Assembly: GCA_022315425.1 (NCBI GenBank) | Contig: JAIUPT010000041.1 | Span: forward strand, 1,054,001-1,118,000 | Source: Pseudevernia furfuracea | Taxonomy: Eukaryota > Ascomycota > Lecanoromycetes > Lecanorales > Parmeliaceae | DNA: 64,000 nt | Reading direction: 5' to 3' | Shown: one piece after another, positions 44,163-55,569 of the stretch | How the letters are laid out: the number at the start of each line of letters is the position of its first letter | How positions within the stretch are numbered: position 1 is the first letter of the stretch | Program-made: the position numbers and the translations under genes | Notes under the pieces: model-generated | Databases searched by the model: none | Told to the model about the DNA's origin: nothing | The model's input: the letters and a program-made list of their open reading frames with translations, nothing else

Positions 44163-44545
44163 TGTGGAGCTGTCGGCACTGTCATTGTTTTATGATTCTC
44201 CACCAGCGGAGCTACCGACATATGAGGACATCTCATTGCTTTCCGAGTCCTCATCCCCAATTCCAAGCAGCCATGCATCCCTATATGCTTCTTCCGAAGG
44301 CATCCCTTCATCGTTATTCAGAACCCATTTAAATGAAGCTCTGATAGCCTCGATAGATGTATCTTCATTGTCAAGAAATTAAAGGTTGTGGGAGACATCA
44401 GGTTCTTCAGATAGACGGTCTTTGGAGATATATGGAATCACTAAGTCTCTTCCCAGATCGCCCTCCAGCACGAGACCATTACTAAAGCACCATGTCGAAC
44501 CTTTATATGTCAGGGCATGCCTTTCGCAGTTCCTATGAACTTGTA
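44163..44545 (-). pseudogene. Unrecognised coding remnant
   Basis: On the minus strand, one frame from about 44545 reads protein-like text (ERHALTYKGSTWCFSNGLVL), then an in-frame TAA at about 44378. It continues in the same frame with DTSIEAIRASFKWVLNNDEG and a Ser/Gly-rich end at TAA 44163. The single stop in an otherwise coherent frame suggests a decayed exon. No family is recognised. It lies just downstream of the decayed kelch gene. Confidence 0.4.
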
Positions 44546-44599
44546 CCCTTAGCGGACAATTCTTTTAGAGCGCATAGTCAGGAGGCGCCCAAGGTGTGA

Positions 44600-45550
44600 A
44601 TAGGCCAATCCCATAGTGTAGATCATCGTCGACAGTTGAAGGATTCGTAGGAAAGGGCAAGGTCGTTCATTCGGGCCTCGAGCTGGTGAGGCCCACTTCT
44701 CCCTTCCCTCTTGCGTCGGTGTAGGTTTCTTTTGTGATGAGTAGATAATGGATTTCGCTTTCGAGATCAGAAGTGCTGATGATGAGATAAAGGCGATTGT
44801 GCGTAAGAGCCATTGAAGTAGAAGACGTAGAGAGAAGAGCGAACCAAGTGCGGGTTGGGGTATTGAAGAGCCATGTATCATTTAGAGGTGAAGAAGGCGC
44901 AGAGAGCCCGAAGCAGATTATAAGACTACCGTGTGATTCTGGTGATGAGAAGACTTTGGAAATCAGGGAGGGCAGCTTGGCGATTATGAACGTGATTTGC
45001 TCGCTGTAGGACGCCTTATTAAACGCGTTGATTTTGAGGAAGAGGATGTTCGCTGCTCGCGGCTTCATGATTGTATCTCGCTTGAGGAACGAACGTTGTG
45101 GAAGTGTCGGCTGCAGGATCGATATAGCTTCATTCAAGCGTGTTTGTGTCGCATACTCACACCCGTCCCATCTCTTCTATCGCTTGCCCGTCGTTCTCTT
45201 TATCACCAAAGAGATAGATCTATCTTCAATAGCGAGCGTTACATGTCCTGCTTTCGATTCTGACACTTTGTCATCCTTTCTCTCTTCTAAGCTCGGCACG
45301 CACTTGTAATCTATCTCTCCATGAGATCCCTTTTTCTTTAACGGCAGCGTGACGATGTGAACTTCGTCGCCTACCAAATTTCTATTCTCGTCTTCTTCGT
45401 TAAAGATGTAGGCTCGATCATCGACGATTGTGAGAAAGTGGTTTGAGCGGGGAAAGAAGGCGGGGCTGAAGACTCGTTTGCATATGCTGAGTATATCCGT
45501 TTCACCCCCGGGATCCGCATATACTTCCGTTATGCCGACCCCTGCCGAGG
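44600..45550 (-). pseudogene. Decayed kelch-repeat (galactose-oxidase-like propeller) gene
   Basis: Minus-strand pieces match successive blades of a fungal kelch protein. The first is FFPRSNHFLTIVDDRAYIFN with KKKGSHGEIDYKCVPSLEE (about 45470-45270). The second has GRV, VCDTNTLE and SYIDPA (about 45190-45110). The third is NDTWLFNTPTRTWFALLS, then SDLESEIHYL and RPE followed by TTLPFPTNPSTV (about 44880-44640). Three TGA codons stand exactly where kelch blades carry Trp (after GRV, after NTLE and after RPE), and frame shifts separate the pieces. The glycine pairs of the blades are mostly lost. Kelch proteins bind partners through a beta-propeller; this copy cannot make one. Confidence 0.72.
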
Positions 45551-45896
45551 TTTTTTGACCCCCGCCGACCTGATAGCCCGATTGGAGTTGCTCGATCTCT
45601 TGCTGGATGCGTATTCGTTTCCCCAACCATCTCAGGCCATGGCATGGCATTTACTATCCAATCGCCCACCTTCTTGACAGTACCTTGCATTATTGATGTC
45701 ATTCCCTTTCTCGCTAGGCAAATAGCCATGACCACTCGAACTTCATGGTCTTGCCGCCGCAGCTTACATCTACTAGCTTCCCAACAGTCTTTACAGCACA
45801 AAGTCCAGGTACTGGTACTAGTACTGTAGTGGATCACGAGCGCACACTGCGACTGCGATTGTGATTGAGATACTTCTTTGCTTTGCTGTCTCAGTC

Positions 45897-47281
45897 ATGT
45901 CACCCACTGCGGTAAAAGGCACCACGGCACACGATCATTTTGAAAGCGACCTCAATCTTTCTATCCTTGGTCTGGGTGCAGAATATCCGCCTTTCAGGGT
46001 AGGACCAGAATCTCTCGAGACTCTAGCCGATAGGTTCTATCCACCGTCAACAGCGTGAGGCCTTCCTGTCAGATCTCACTTTCTTAAATCCCTAACCCTC
46101 AATGGCTTACAAATCTCAACGGCCCATCGTGCTTATCTGTTCATTATACTAAACCAAGCGTTTTCCCAGACTCAAGAAAGTTCTTTCTATCAATCGCTAC
46201 ACTGGCATCGACACTCGTGCCGCCGTCGGCAGCATCGACCATCCGCTCGTTAATCAGCCCACTGCCCCCAGCATCACCGACCTCAATGACTTCTTCCATC
46301 AAGAAGGCGTCGGCTTATCCGTCAAAGCATGCAAAAAGGCCATAGAAGAATGGGGTGGGAATATGGATGAGATAACGCATGTTGTCTCTACGACATGCAC
46401 TAATTCTGCCAACCCTGGCTTCGATCACTATGTTACAAAAGAGCTAGGTTTACGGGCCGGTGTGGAAAAGATATTGCTACACGGAATAGGTTGCTCGGGT
46501 GGACTCGCAGCAATACGGGCAGCCGCAAACCTGGCACTAGGGTCATCGTTTCGGAAGAAGCCTGCACGAGTGTTGGTCTTAGCGTGCGAAGTGTCGAGTG
46601 TATTGGTGCGGTCAGAATTGGATTCAATCGACAAGGAGCAGAAGACTCGCATCGGAGTCTGTCTCTTCAGCGACTGCGCTTCGGCTTGCGTTCTGAGCAA
46701 TGGTATTGGGGAAGAACATGAGGTACCCACGCCGGTCTATGAGCTCCTGGGCTGGAAACATGAGATACTGGAGGATACGGAAAAAGACCTGGGTTTCGAT
46801 GTCGACCCGTTCGGTTCGTATCGTGTGCATGCTTGGATCTAGTGTATCCGAGAGCTAATTTTCTCAAGGCTGGAAAGTCGTCCTCACACCTCGCGTACCA
46901 GCCATGGCCGCCGCTGCAGTATCTCCAGCCTTTCAAGACCTTTTGAAATCGTGTTCAGCATTGCGTAAGAATGGTAACCACCCCGTGGCCAGCGACTTCG
47001 ACTGGGCGCTCCATCCTGGAGGTTCAACGATCATTACTGGCGTTGAACAGGCAATGAACCTGACTGTGGACCATCTCAGAGCAAGCTACGAGATCTACGT
47101 GAATTATGGCAACAGTTCCAGCGCGACAATAATGGCAGTCATGGACCAGTTGAGGAATATGGGAGAAGGGAGGGAGCATGTAGTTGCTTGTGCGTTTGGG
47201 CCAGGTATATCGCTTGAGATGATGATACTACGGAGGCCAAAACCAACAATAGACGGTCTCCTTACTGAAGAAGTCGACTGA
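45897..47281 (+). CDS. Type III polyketide synthase (chalcone-synthase-like)
   Basis: A homodimeric ketosynthase that extends an acyl-CoA starter with malonyl-CoA to tri- to pentaketide pyrones or resorcinols. Exons are 45897-46054, 46170-46813 and 46869-47281, giving about 404 aa, normal for fungal members. The catalytic triad is complete: Cys near residue 129 in STTCTNSANPGFD, His near 316 in ALHPGGSTIITG, Asn near 349 in NYGNSSSATI. The C-terminal CAFGPGISLEMMILR loop is also intact. Intron 2 splits DPF and GWKVVLTPR cleanly. Fungal type III PKSs of the CsyA/ORAS group commonly make alkylresorcinols or alkylpyrones; the product cannot be predicted. It converges with a methyltransferase-like gene 195 bp away. 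The start was chosen as the ATG nearest the domain (MSPTAVKG); an upstream in-frame ATG exists at 45861. Confidence 0.94.
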
Positions 47282-47476
47282 GTTATTTGACATGATGCAT
47301 GAGCTATATTGGCGTCGTACGACCTTCCTATACCGTTTGCTTTTACCGTCCTAGCATCTCAGCGAGTGTATACCATAGAGTACATACATAGTGAGCAATA
47401 GGACTACACTTGCTGCCATTGTCGGAGGAAACCACATCTTCGTTACGACCTAGGTACAACTCCCTAAGACGGCTAA

Positions 47477-48505
47477 TCACTGCATCTTCTTCCCCTCCCC
47501 TTCCTTGATTCCAATAAAATAATTCATGGTTCCCCCGGTCCGCGTATGCAGCTCACTCCCAGTCTCAAATTTCCACCCGTCTATACTAGCCCCACACTGC
47601 CTAATCAACCCCAATACCTCCCCCTCCCTCCTCGTCCTCAAAGAACTAATCACCCCATCAAACACCAATACGAACGGCACCACCGGCACCATATACGTCC
47701 AGAAGAGCAATCCCCAATCGCCCCAAAACCACCACCAACTCCCCGCCCATAATAGTGGGAACATTCCAAGTATCGTGACTATGGAACCTAAATCGCGGCC
47801 TTGAAGCTCGAAGATCGCAAAGCCGGAAGAATGTGTGAGGGTATCGTGCAGGATACGGGTGGCGAAGGCGTCGGGAAAGTGATGAAAGGCGAGGAAGAAG
47901 AGGCGGAAGATTTTCTTATTCTTCTCCTGCGTCCCGGCCGCGGAGAGCAAATCGTGCGGGGCACTGGCTGCGTCGACGGGGTAGGGGACGTAGTGCAGGT
48001 TGTCGCTCTTGTTGCTGGCCTTCACCCATTCCGGTAGATGAGGGTGAATGTCCGTCATCACGAAGTCCACCCCTCCTCCTCGCTCTCCGCCTCCAGCCCC
48101 ATTCACATGTTCGTTCGCCCCTCCGTCCCCGTTCCGTACGAGTATGTTCCCACCGTCGCTCAATTTTTCGAAGGCTTTGTTCACCTCCCGCTCTATGAAC
48201 GGCGTGGGGCCGCCAGCGCCAGAGCAGAAATCGACGAATGTGTAGTCGGTGATGGACGGGCCGAGGACGGTCTGGAGCGTGCGGGCCACGAGGGAGGCGG
48301 GGGATGCAGGTTGGAGGATTGGAGCTTTGTATCCCCAGAAAAAAGTGAGACCTGCCTGGACGAAGGCGCGGAGGGGAGCGGGAAACCTAGAATTCGGTCC
48401 GCGGTGTTAGTGTTCTGTTGGTGAACAGACGGTAAAGGTTCGGTACCAGAATTGGTCGGCGATTTCGAAAAGACGGAGCGGGGGAATGGGCAAGGGGAAG
48501 GCCAT
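47477..48505 (-). CDS. Membrane-associated SAM-methyltransferase-like protein
   Basis: Two exons (48505-48447 and 48386-47477) with a 60-bp intron encode about 322 aa. The spliced start reads MAFPLPIPPLRLFEIADQFW. The domain begins with the class I methyltransferase motif I as TFVDFCSGAGGPTPFIE, followed by FVMTDIHPHLPEW (an acidic post-I strand) and FLAFHHFPD (a motif IV-like position). The C-terminal part has two hydrophobic segments (IVTILGMFPLLWAGSWWWF and LLFWTYMVPVVPFVLVFDGV). The combination is seen in a conserved group of fungal proteins without assigned substrate. The gene ends tail-to-tail with the type III PKS, so it could methylate its product, but position alone is weak evidence because the partner on its other side is housekeeping CCT8. 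Confidence 0.8.
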
Positions 48506-48629
48506 TGTTGTAGACTGGAAGGATCAATGGAGGCTATTGAGGATACATATGGCTTAATATTTATCGCATAATTCCCTGTCTGTAAATCTGGACATATGGA
48601 CTTCTTCGGACATGAAATCATCAAACAGG

Positions 48630-48643
48630 TTAGGGTTAGGGTT
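48630..48643 (+). promoter_or_regulatory. Double TTAGGG (telobox-like) motif in a divergent promoter
   Basis: TTAGGGTTAGGGTT lies in the 258-bp region between the divergently transcribed methyltransferase-like gene and CCT8. In fungi TTAGGG repeats away from telomeres can be bound by Tbf1-type factors at housekeeping promoters. The function here is inferred from sequence only. Confidence 0.4.
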
Positions 48644-48763
48644 CTGCCGAGATCTGCAGTCGCGCTCCGCGTTCCCAAAAGATTTGCTTGCCAAGCACAC
48701 AAATCTCGAAGGTATACCAGGAGTCCTACCGCTTTTCCACATTCTCTAGCCTAAAGTACCAAG

Positions 48764-50585
48764 ATGTCTCTTTCTATGCCCAGTGCGCCTAACGGTGGTC
48801 TCTTCAAGCAAGGATACCAAAAGTATTTTCTCCTCCACCCTTTCCCAAAACAACCGCCAACTAACATCATGACAGCTACGAATCCGAAGACGGTGCTGTG
48901 ATACGAAATATAGAAGCATGTCGAGCCATAGCCCAAACCGTCCAAACATCTCTCGGTCCCTATGGCCGCAACAAAATCGTCATCAACCATCTGCAAAAAA
49001 TGATTCTGACCTCCGATGCGGCCTCCATATTACGAGAACTCGATGTCGTGCATCCTGCAGCAAAGCTCATAGTGATGGCTAGTCAACAGCAAGAGGCGGA
49101 GATGGGCGATGCTACGAATATGGTGATAGTGCTGTGTGGGGAGATGTTGAAGAAGGCAGAGGAGCTGCTGAGGATGGGCTTGAAGACTAGCGATGTGGTG
49201 CAGGGGTTTGAAAGGGCACAGAAGGAGGCTTTGAGATGCTTGGATCGTATGTCTGCTTCCAGACACAAGGCTGATACGGCGATCAACCGAGGGGTTACAC
49301 TAATGCCGTGGTAGAACTCGTTGTCGACTCAGTAAAAGATCTCCGCTCCCACCCCGAACTCGCAAAAGCCATCCGCACCGTAATCGCCTCCAAACAATCC
49401 GGCTCCGAAGACTTTCTCGCCGACATGGTCGCAGAGGCCGTCCTCGCCGTCCTACCCAAGCAACCTGTCAATTTCAACGTCGACAACATCCGCGTCGTGA
49501 AAATCATGGGCGGTAGCCTCGAACAATCGAAAGTAGTCAAAGGCATGGTCTTCGGCCGCGAACCCGATGGAAGTATCAAGAAGGCCAAGAATGCTAAAGT
49601 GGGCGTCTTCTCATGTCCGATTGATACAAGCCAGACAGAGACCAAGGGAACAGTGCTGTTGCACAATGCGAAGGAGATGATGGATTTCACCAAAGGGGAG
49701 GAAAGCCAACTGGAAACCATCATCAAGGAACTGCACGACTCGGGCCTGCGCGTAGTCGTAGCAGGCTCAACCGTGGGGGAGCTAGCACTCCACTACCTCA
49801 ACCGCTTTGGCATTTTGGTCGTCAAAGTTCTCTCGAAATTCGAACTCCGCCGTCTCTGTCGCGTCGTGGGCGCGACACCTCTTGCTCGTCTGGGTGCCCC
49901 CATGCCGGATGAGATGGGGAAAGTGGACATAGTCGAAACGCTGGAGATAGGAGGAGACCGTGTTACGGTTTTCCGGCAAGAGAACGACGCCACGAGGACA
50001 GCTACGCTGGTGATAAGAGGAGCAACGCAAAACCACCTCGACGACATTGAGAGAGCGATCGACGACGGTGTTAACGTGGTGAAGGCTATTACGAGAGATC
50101 CGAAACTGGTGCCTGGAGCCGGGGCTACGGAGATGCAACTGATCGAGCGGATATCTGCGTTCGGAGAGAGGACGCCGGAACTCTCCCAGTACGCCATCAA
50201 GAAATACGCCGAGGCTTTCGAAGTCATTCCCCGCACGCTCGCCGAATCCGCAGGTCTGGATGCCACGGAAGTCCTCGCAACGTTGTATGCCGCTCATCAC
50301 AAATCTTCCCCCAGCAAAAAGGACGAGGATGACGAAGAGGAAGAGGACGAAGAGGACGAGCCGGATTGGACCATGGGCGTGGACGTGGAGAACGACGATG
50401 GAACGGGCACGTTGGATGCCAAGGAAGAAGGGATCCTGGATTTGCTGGTGTCCAAGCAGTGGGCGATTCGGCTCGCGACGGAGGCGGCGAGGACCGTCTT
50501 GAGCGTGGACCAGATCATTGTGGCGAGGCAGGCAGGGGGGCCGAAGCCTCCGGGTGGGCAGAATCCGGATTGGGATGAGGATTAG
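48764..50585 (+). CDS. cct8: T-complex protein 1 subunit theta (CCT8)
   Basis: One of eight subunits of the cytosolic chaperonin TRiC/CCT, which folds actin, tubulin and WD40 proteins. Exons are 48764-48822, 48876-49246 and 49315-50585, giving 566 aa, the usual size. The N-terminus MSLSMPSAPNGGLFKQGYQ is theta-like. Nucleotide-site motifs are TSLGPYGRNK, the catalytic-loop Asp in EMGDATNMVIVL (many CCT subunits have GDGT), and KLVPGAGATEMQL. The apical domain contains VVKIMGGSLEQSKVVKGMVF. An acidic Glu/Asp run (about residues 465-485) precedes the end, which is the typical GGPKPPGGQNPDWDED. Introns are 53 and 68 bp. The gene is intact and anchors the housekeeping part of the window. It shares its promoter region with the methyltransferase-like gene. 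Confidence 0.97.
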
Positions 50586-51097
50586 AAGGTTTTGAGGGAG
50601 GAGAAATGTGGAAGTAGAGCTATGTATGTATCATAAGCTCATAGAGCAAGCAAGCAAGCGTTTCAGTGATCAAGTGCTTTCTATTGTGAATGCCTGTCAT
50701 GACATGGAGGGATATCCCCGGATTATCTGCATGGGCTTCGCCAGTCATGAAGACCCTCGAGGGACGACGATAGCTCCTTCGAACCAGCAAAGAAAAGTTG
50801 AACAGATGACGTGAGATGTAGACAATGTAAGGGTATCGATACAGCTCATGCTATGACTGAATGCTCTCATTGAAGTTCTACAACTTCCACGGATCAGCAC
50901 TGCAGGCCGCTGGCAACCCAGTGCTGCGACAAGTGTTGTCGACAAATCGGTGGTCCCGGTTAGGGTATTCACTCCGGATACCGCAGTAGACGCATCCCTC
51001 TCACAGCTGACTTCCCCCTCAAACACAATCGGTACCTAGACTGTATATCAGCAACGAACGCCTGAGGGAGGGCACTTCTAAGCAGGCTCACAGTAGA
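50586..51097. other. Intergenic region
   Basis: Terminator side of CCT8 and the 3' side of the next, oppositely directed gene. Nothing further is seen. Confidence 0.5.
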
Positions 51098-51845
51098 TCA
51101 TGTACTCTCCTGCAGCACAAGCGCCATACTCCACACAAAAATGATCCTGCGACTCCTGTTAGTGGTGGCATTTGTAGAGCATCTTTCTAGAGCTCGTCAC
51201 GCTTTTCGTCGCCGATGATGTGGAGGGGATTTACTTACAACTCGATCGCAGCAATCACAGCCGCACAAATCCATTGCACATACGGTGGCCTATGAAAGAG
51301 CAGCCTGAAATCTTTGCCCTTGGGTAGCAGCATAGTGACAAAGGCGGCACACCAGAGTATGATGAGGAAGAATTCGAACATTACACGGACGAAATGGAAC
51401 AGGTGAGTGGAGAGCATGTTCTTGAGCCTGACATCTTGTCTGAAAATGTCAGGGACTGCGATTATAATCGTGAGGAACGATGCTAAGACTGTGTAAAGTC
51501 AGCCGCTGGCAGGGACAATAGTCTTTATGGAGATAGCTGAGCACTGGAGAGAAGCCGTGCAATGACATGATTTGGTGACTATGAATGGTACACGCAAGTA
51601 ATAGATTGGAGACCATGATTCGCCGATCACAATGGAGGAGCACTAGAAAAGCGTATACAACAGCGATGGGGATATGAGGAGCACGCACTGCCAAAGACCA
51701 ACGGATGATGAAGGTTAAGCCACCAGCCATGGTGGACACCGCAATAGCACAGCAGTATCAGATAGATGACAGCGAGCACGACTTGGATGATGCGGACATT
51801 AAAGAGGTAGAATGGCGAGACGGTTCGGCCTGTCACGAAACGCAT
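51098..51845 (-). CDS. Small four-TM (MARVEL-like) membrane protein, exon borders partly uncertain
   Basis: On the minus strand the ATG at 51845 opens MRFVTGRTVSPFYLFNVRII and a first membrane segment (QVVLAVIYLILLCYC). A third segment is seen in VRVMFEFFLIILWCAAFVTM, followed by LLPKGKDFRLLFHRPPYVQW. An intron starting GTAAGT at about 51240 and ending GTCGCAG at about 51155 joins this to ELIIFVWSMALVLQEST, ending at TGA 51100-51098. At least one more intron lies between 51740 and 51470, where the frame changes; two splice solutions are possible. The layout (four membrane segments, charged loop after TM3) resembles fungal MARVEL-type proteins of unknown role. Confidence 0.55.
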
Positions 51846-53375
51846 GTCGTAGTGGTGGTGGATATTTGGTGGCGCCGATTCGAGGTCAGCGTATCCAGTG
51901 TGTGCTGTTGGATAGGTGGGAAAGGTCCATCCCCTTGTGACTGTGGGATGCAGAAAGAGTCTGGGTGAGGAGTGGCGTTTCGGCAGGAAGGAATGTTTTG
52001 TAAAATGGTTGTGAGAGCTGGGTGGTTTGCGGATAGGAGCGCCCTACGTGTGTGTAAATCAGGGAGCTTTTCCCTCTTAGAGATCAACACTTTGGGGTCG
52101 ACTATGACAACACAGGGATGTCTGGTCATATAGAAAGCTTTAGAAAGCAGTTGTACAAGACTTACATAGTAATGTTTGTGCATAGGTCGGTAGGAAGCAG
52201 GTCACTTGTGTTATTCTAGGCAGGAAAGTAGATTCGCGTGGGGAATCGTTCTTCCCCAATTGATGCCATTAGTAGGGCATCCATGGCGGCAGTCACAACA
52301 GGTGTTGAAGCAGGCAATACCAGGTTGTGATGTTTTGGCAAATATACTTGATGTCATCTGGGCAACATTAACGCCATGATACTGCAGCGGGTGAAAGGCA
52401 AGAATTGGATCATCTAAGTGCGTCCCAGAGTGCATGCATGGTATTTATCCTCCAAGCAGTAGTATTGATGTTCCTTCAGATCCCTTTTGGTGGACTCTAC
52501 TGAACTCTACCTTGCCCTTTTTGAAGTCTGCGAGCTCTGCCGGCCTAGACTGCTCTATTTTGGCTTGCTTGGGAAGTGGTGGTGCACTGTGCACAAGCCT
52601 TCAAGCCTTTTCCCCTTAATCCCTTTTTCCCTTTTTCCCTTTTACTGTCAAAGGTCCCAGGGTATTGACAAGTGACATTCTGCATCAGGTACCACAGAGG
52701 CACAGACGGAAGAGGAAGGAGAGAGGGAGACTCGGGGGAGACACGGGAGAGAGAGACCCTCGGACGCTTTTGGTATGTGGTACAGTGGTAAGGATTTTAT
52801 TTTGGCAAGCCAAGCTCCCAAGCACCCCACCCGCAACCCCCCTGCAATTTCCCCGAGTATCCCCGTCACAGGCTCACAGCCGCCAGAACTCTCCGCCCGC
52901 CAAGCGCATCAGGTATAGACCCGTATAGTAGTACTGTAATAGTACTGGACGACCTCGGTGAGGACTTCCATTTGCTCCGACTTCCTACAAAACAGCCTAG
53001 GTACCGATGCACCAATAAAACGGTGTGCCTGGTCCCTGAGCAATTGACTTCCCTCTTACATATACATCAGCCTGCGATTGCGTCGATCCTGAGAGTAGCC
53101 TTCTTGCTCAAGCATTGCCAAAGCCATCCGCTTTGCTCACCAACGACGAGTAGCTGGATAAACTTGGATCAGGGATCAGAGGTGAAAGACTTCATTGTTC
53201 AAACCTTTCACTGCTTTCGCTCGTCATTCCTTCCCGCTCTGAGACACGGCAATCTTTCGGAAGCGACATCATCAGCAGGTCAAGACAATCACCGCATCAC
53301 CTGTCACGCTCATACGCATATATCAGCACTCTACCTCGTGCACGATCACACTCTGCAAGTCAGCTTTGATGGGAT
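51846..53375. other. Intergenic region upstream of the Cdc4-like gene
   Basis: No gene is recognised. The plus-strand open frame 52972-53466 overlaps the start of the next gene in another phase and is treated as 5' leader. A pyrimidine-rich tract (TTTTTCCCTTTTTCCC) lies at about 52624-52642. Confidence 0.5.
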
Positions 53376-55569
53376 ATGGATTTCAAGTACAGAAACAACG
53401 GCCGAATGGCTTCAGACTTGGATCACGATATGTATATGCATGCCAGACGCTCTTCAGGCCCAGTGACTCTTGGGTCCCGCCTCTCACGAAAGAAAGAATC
53501 CATGCAGTATAACCATCCAAAACCACCTTTGACGCCAAACACCACTTCTACTATGCCACAAGCCATACCGAATCCTCTCTTACCTTCCGCGCCTGCTTCC
53601 CCTCCAACACCTGCACCGAGCCCAACCCCACATCAGAGATCACCTACTTCTTGGCATCTCGCCTTGGATGATGTTGAGGATCCAATCCTGGAGGAGGCAA
53701 AGATCTTATTTAGAGGGTTGGATATTACGGCAAAAGAAAACTGGCTACGATCACTGGTCGATGAGTGTGACAATCATACTTTGAGCTTCTTGCACCAGAT
53801 TGTCAGCCCGAGACTGAAAAAGGATCCCTTCAAGGCTTTGCCCAATGAACTCTGCTTCAGGGTATGATAACCTATGATATGTAGCGAGTACGGCAGTTGA
53901 GCTGACTTCTTACAGATTCTGGAATTCGTCGATGACCCCAAGACCTTCGTTCGTGCCTCGCAGGTTTCGAGAAGGTGGCGGGAGATTGTGAGTGACGACC
54001 AAGCTTGGAAAACGTTATGCGAGAAGCATGCATACCGCAGAATGTCCAGCGATTCGGTTGCCTCAAGCATGAACAACTCAACCGCGTCTGTCAGCCAAAT
54101 ACTCTACAGTCAACATCTGCGCTCAGCATCACCTAGCCGTATACTTGACAACATGTCAGCTATCGATGAAAACCCGGAAGTCTGCGCTACTCATCACGAC
54201 TCAGTACCCGCTACTGGCTCTCGAAAGCAAAGGAAACCCAGACTGAACACTACCCACCGGTCTCACTTCAAGCACAGATATTTGGTGGAGTCGGCGTGGA
54301 GAAAAGGAGGTCTGATGACCGCGAGGCACATCCACCCTGATCAAGGCGTAGTCACCAGCTTGCATTTGACGAAGAAGTACATCGTTGTCGCCCTCGACAA
54401 TGCCAAAATTCACGTCTTCAATACTAGAGGAGATCATCAGAGAACCCTGCTAGGACATCAGATGGGCGTCTGGGCGATGGTCCCTTGGGAAGACATACTG
54501 GTTAGTGGTGGATGTGATAGAGATGTCAGGGTATGGAACATGGCTACTGGGTATGTCGAGCTGGAGGCGAGGTCAGATCAAGTGCTCACGTATTTACACA
54601 GGACGAGCGTACACACATTACGAGGCCACACTTCCACTGTTCGCTGTCTCAAGATGTCGGATGCAAGGACTGCAATTTCTGGCTCAAGAGATACGACGCT
54701 GCGAGTGTGGGACTTGACTACTGGTGCATGCACGAACGTTCTCATGGGCCATCAAGCTAGCGTTCGCTGCTTGGAGTTCCATGGAGATCTTGTTGTATCA
54801 GGAAGCTACGACACTACAGCAAAGATTTGGAGCATATCGACTGGACAATGTCTACGCACTCTGCAAGGTCACTTCAGCCAGATCTACGCCATTGCCTTTG
54901 ACGGACACAGAATAGCGACGGGTAGCTTGGACACAAGTGTTAGGATATGGAATCCGCAAGACGGGTATGGCATCTCATCTCCCCGTCCTGGCCTGTGGAT
55001 GCTGCAGCTGACCAATTGATCCCCACAGTACCTGTCAAGCCATCCTTCAAGGGCATACTTCCCTAGTCGGTCAGCTTCAGATGCGTGGTAATACACTTGT
55101 GACAGGAGGCTCTGATGGGTCTGTTCGCGTCTGGTCACTCATCACCAACGCTCCTATTCACCGTCTTGCGGCCCATGACAACAGTGTCACTTCTCTACAA
55201 TTTGACGACGCACGGATCGTCAGCGGTGGTAGCGACGGAAGGGTCAAGATCTGGGACACCAAAACGGGGGCACAGATCAGAGAGCTAAGTCAACCAGCAG
55301 AAGCTGTGTGGAGGGTCGCATTTGAGAGTGAGAAGTGTGTTGTGATGGCTAGTAGAGCAGGGCGGACTATAATGGAAGTGTGGGACTTCACGCCACCGCC
55401 TGAAGACGGAGATGGTGAAGAGGGGGAAAGACCGATCGAAATGAGAACGAACATGGGGCACATTGTGGATGAAGACATGGCTGATGTGGAAGAAGAGGAG
55501 GATCATAAGAGCGATATGATTGACGCGTATAGCACGGGTGGAGAGGAGAGTGAAGGAATGACTGATTGA
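53376..55569 (+). CDS. F-box/WD40 protein, Cdc4/Pop1-like SCF ubiquitin ligase subunit
   Basis: The substrate receptor of an SCF E3 ligase that marks phosphorylated cell-cycle and signalling proteins for degradation. Exons are 53376-53861, 53916-54550, 54602-54964 and 55029-55569, giving 674 aa. Introns are 54, 51 and 64 bp. After a Pro-rich N-terminus comes a helical region, then the F-box across intron 1 (FKALPNELCFR / ILEFVDDPKTFVRASQVSRR). Eight WD-type blades follow, for example GHQMGVWAMVPWEDILVSGG, GHTSTVRCLKMSDARTAISG, GHQASVRCLEFHGDLVVSGS and AHDNSVTSLQFDDARIVSGG. Eight blades rather than seven is typical of Cdc4. The C-terminus is acidic. Introns fall between blades, and splicing restores each blade exactly. 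MASDLDHDMYMHARR (53406) is an alternative start. Confidence 0.88.

Noticed and set aside
48630..48643. Telomere or interstitial telomere tract
   Set aside because: Only two TTAGGG units are present, within a promoter; too short for a telomere relic.
48193..48702. 169-aa minus-strand frame
   Set aside because: It overlaps the spliced methyltransferase-like gene in another phase and is Ser/Pro-rich shadow text.
49782..50300. Two long minus-strand frames
   Set aside because: They are antisense to the well-supported CCT8 exon 3.
52972..53466. 164-aa plus-strand frame as a separate gene
   Set aside because: It overlaps the start of the Cdc4-like gene in another phase and shows no family resemblance; it is probably 5' leader.
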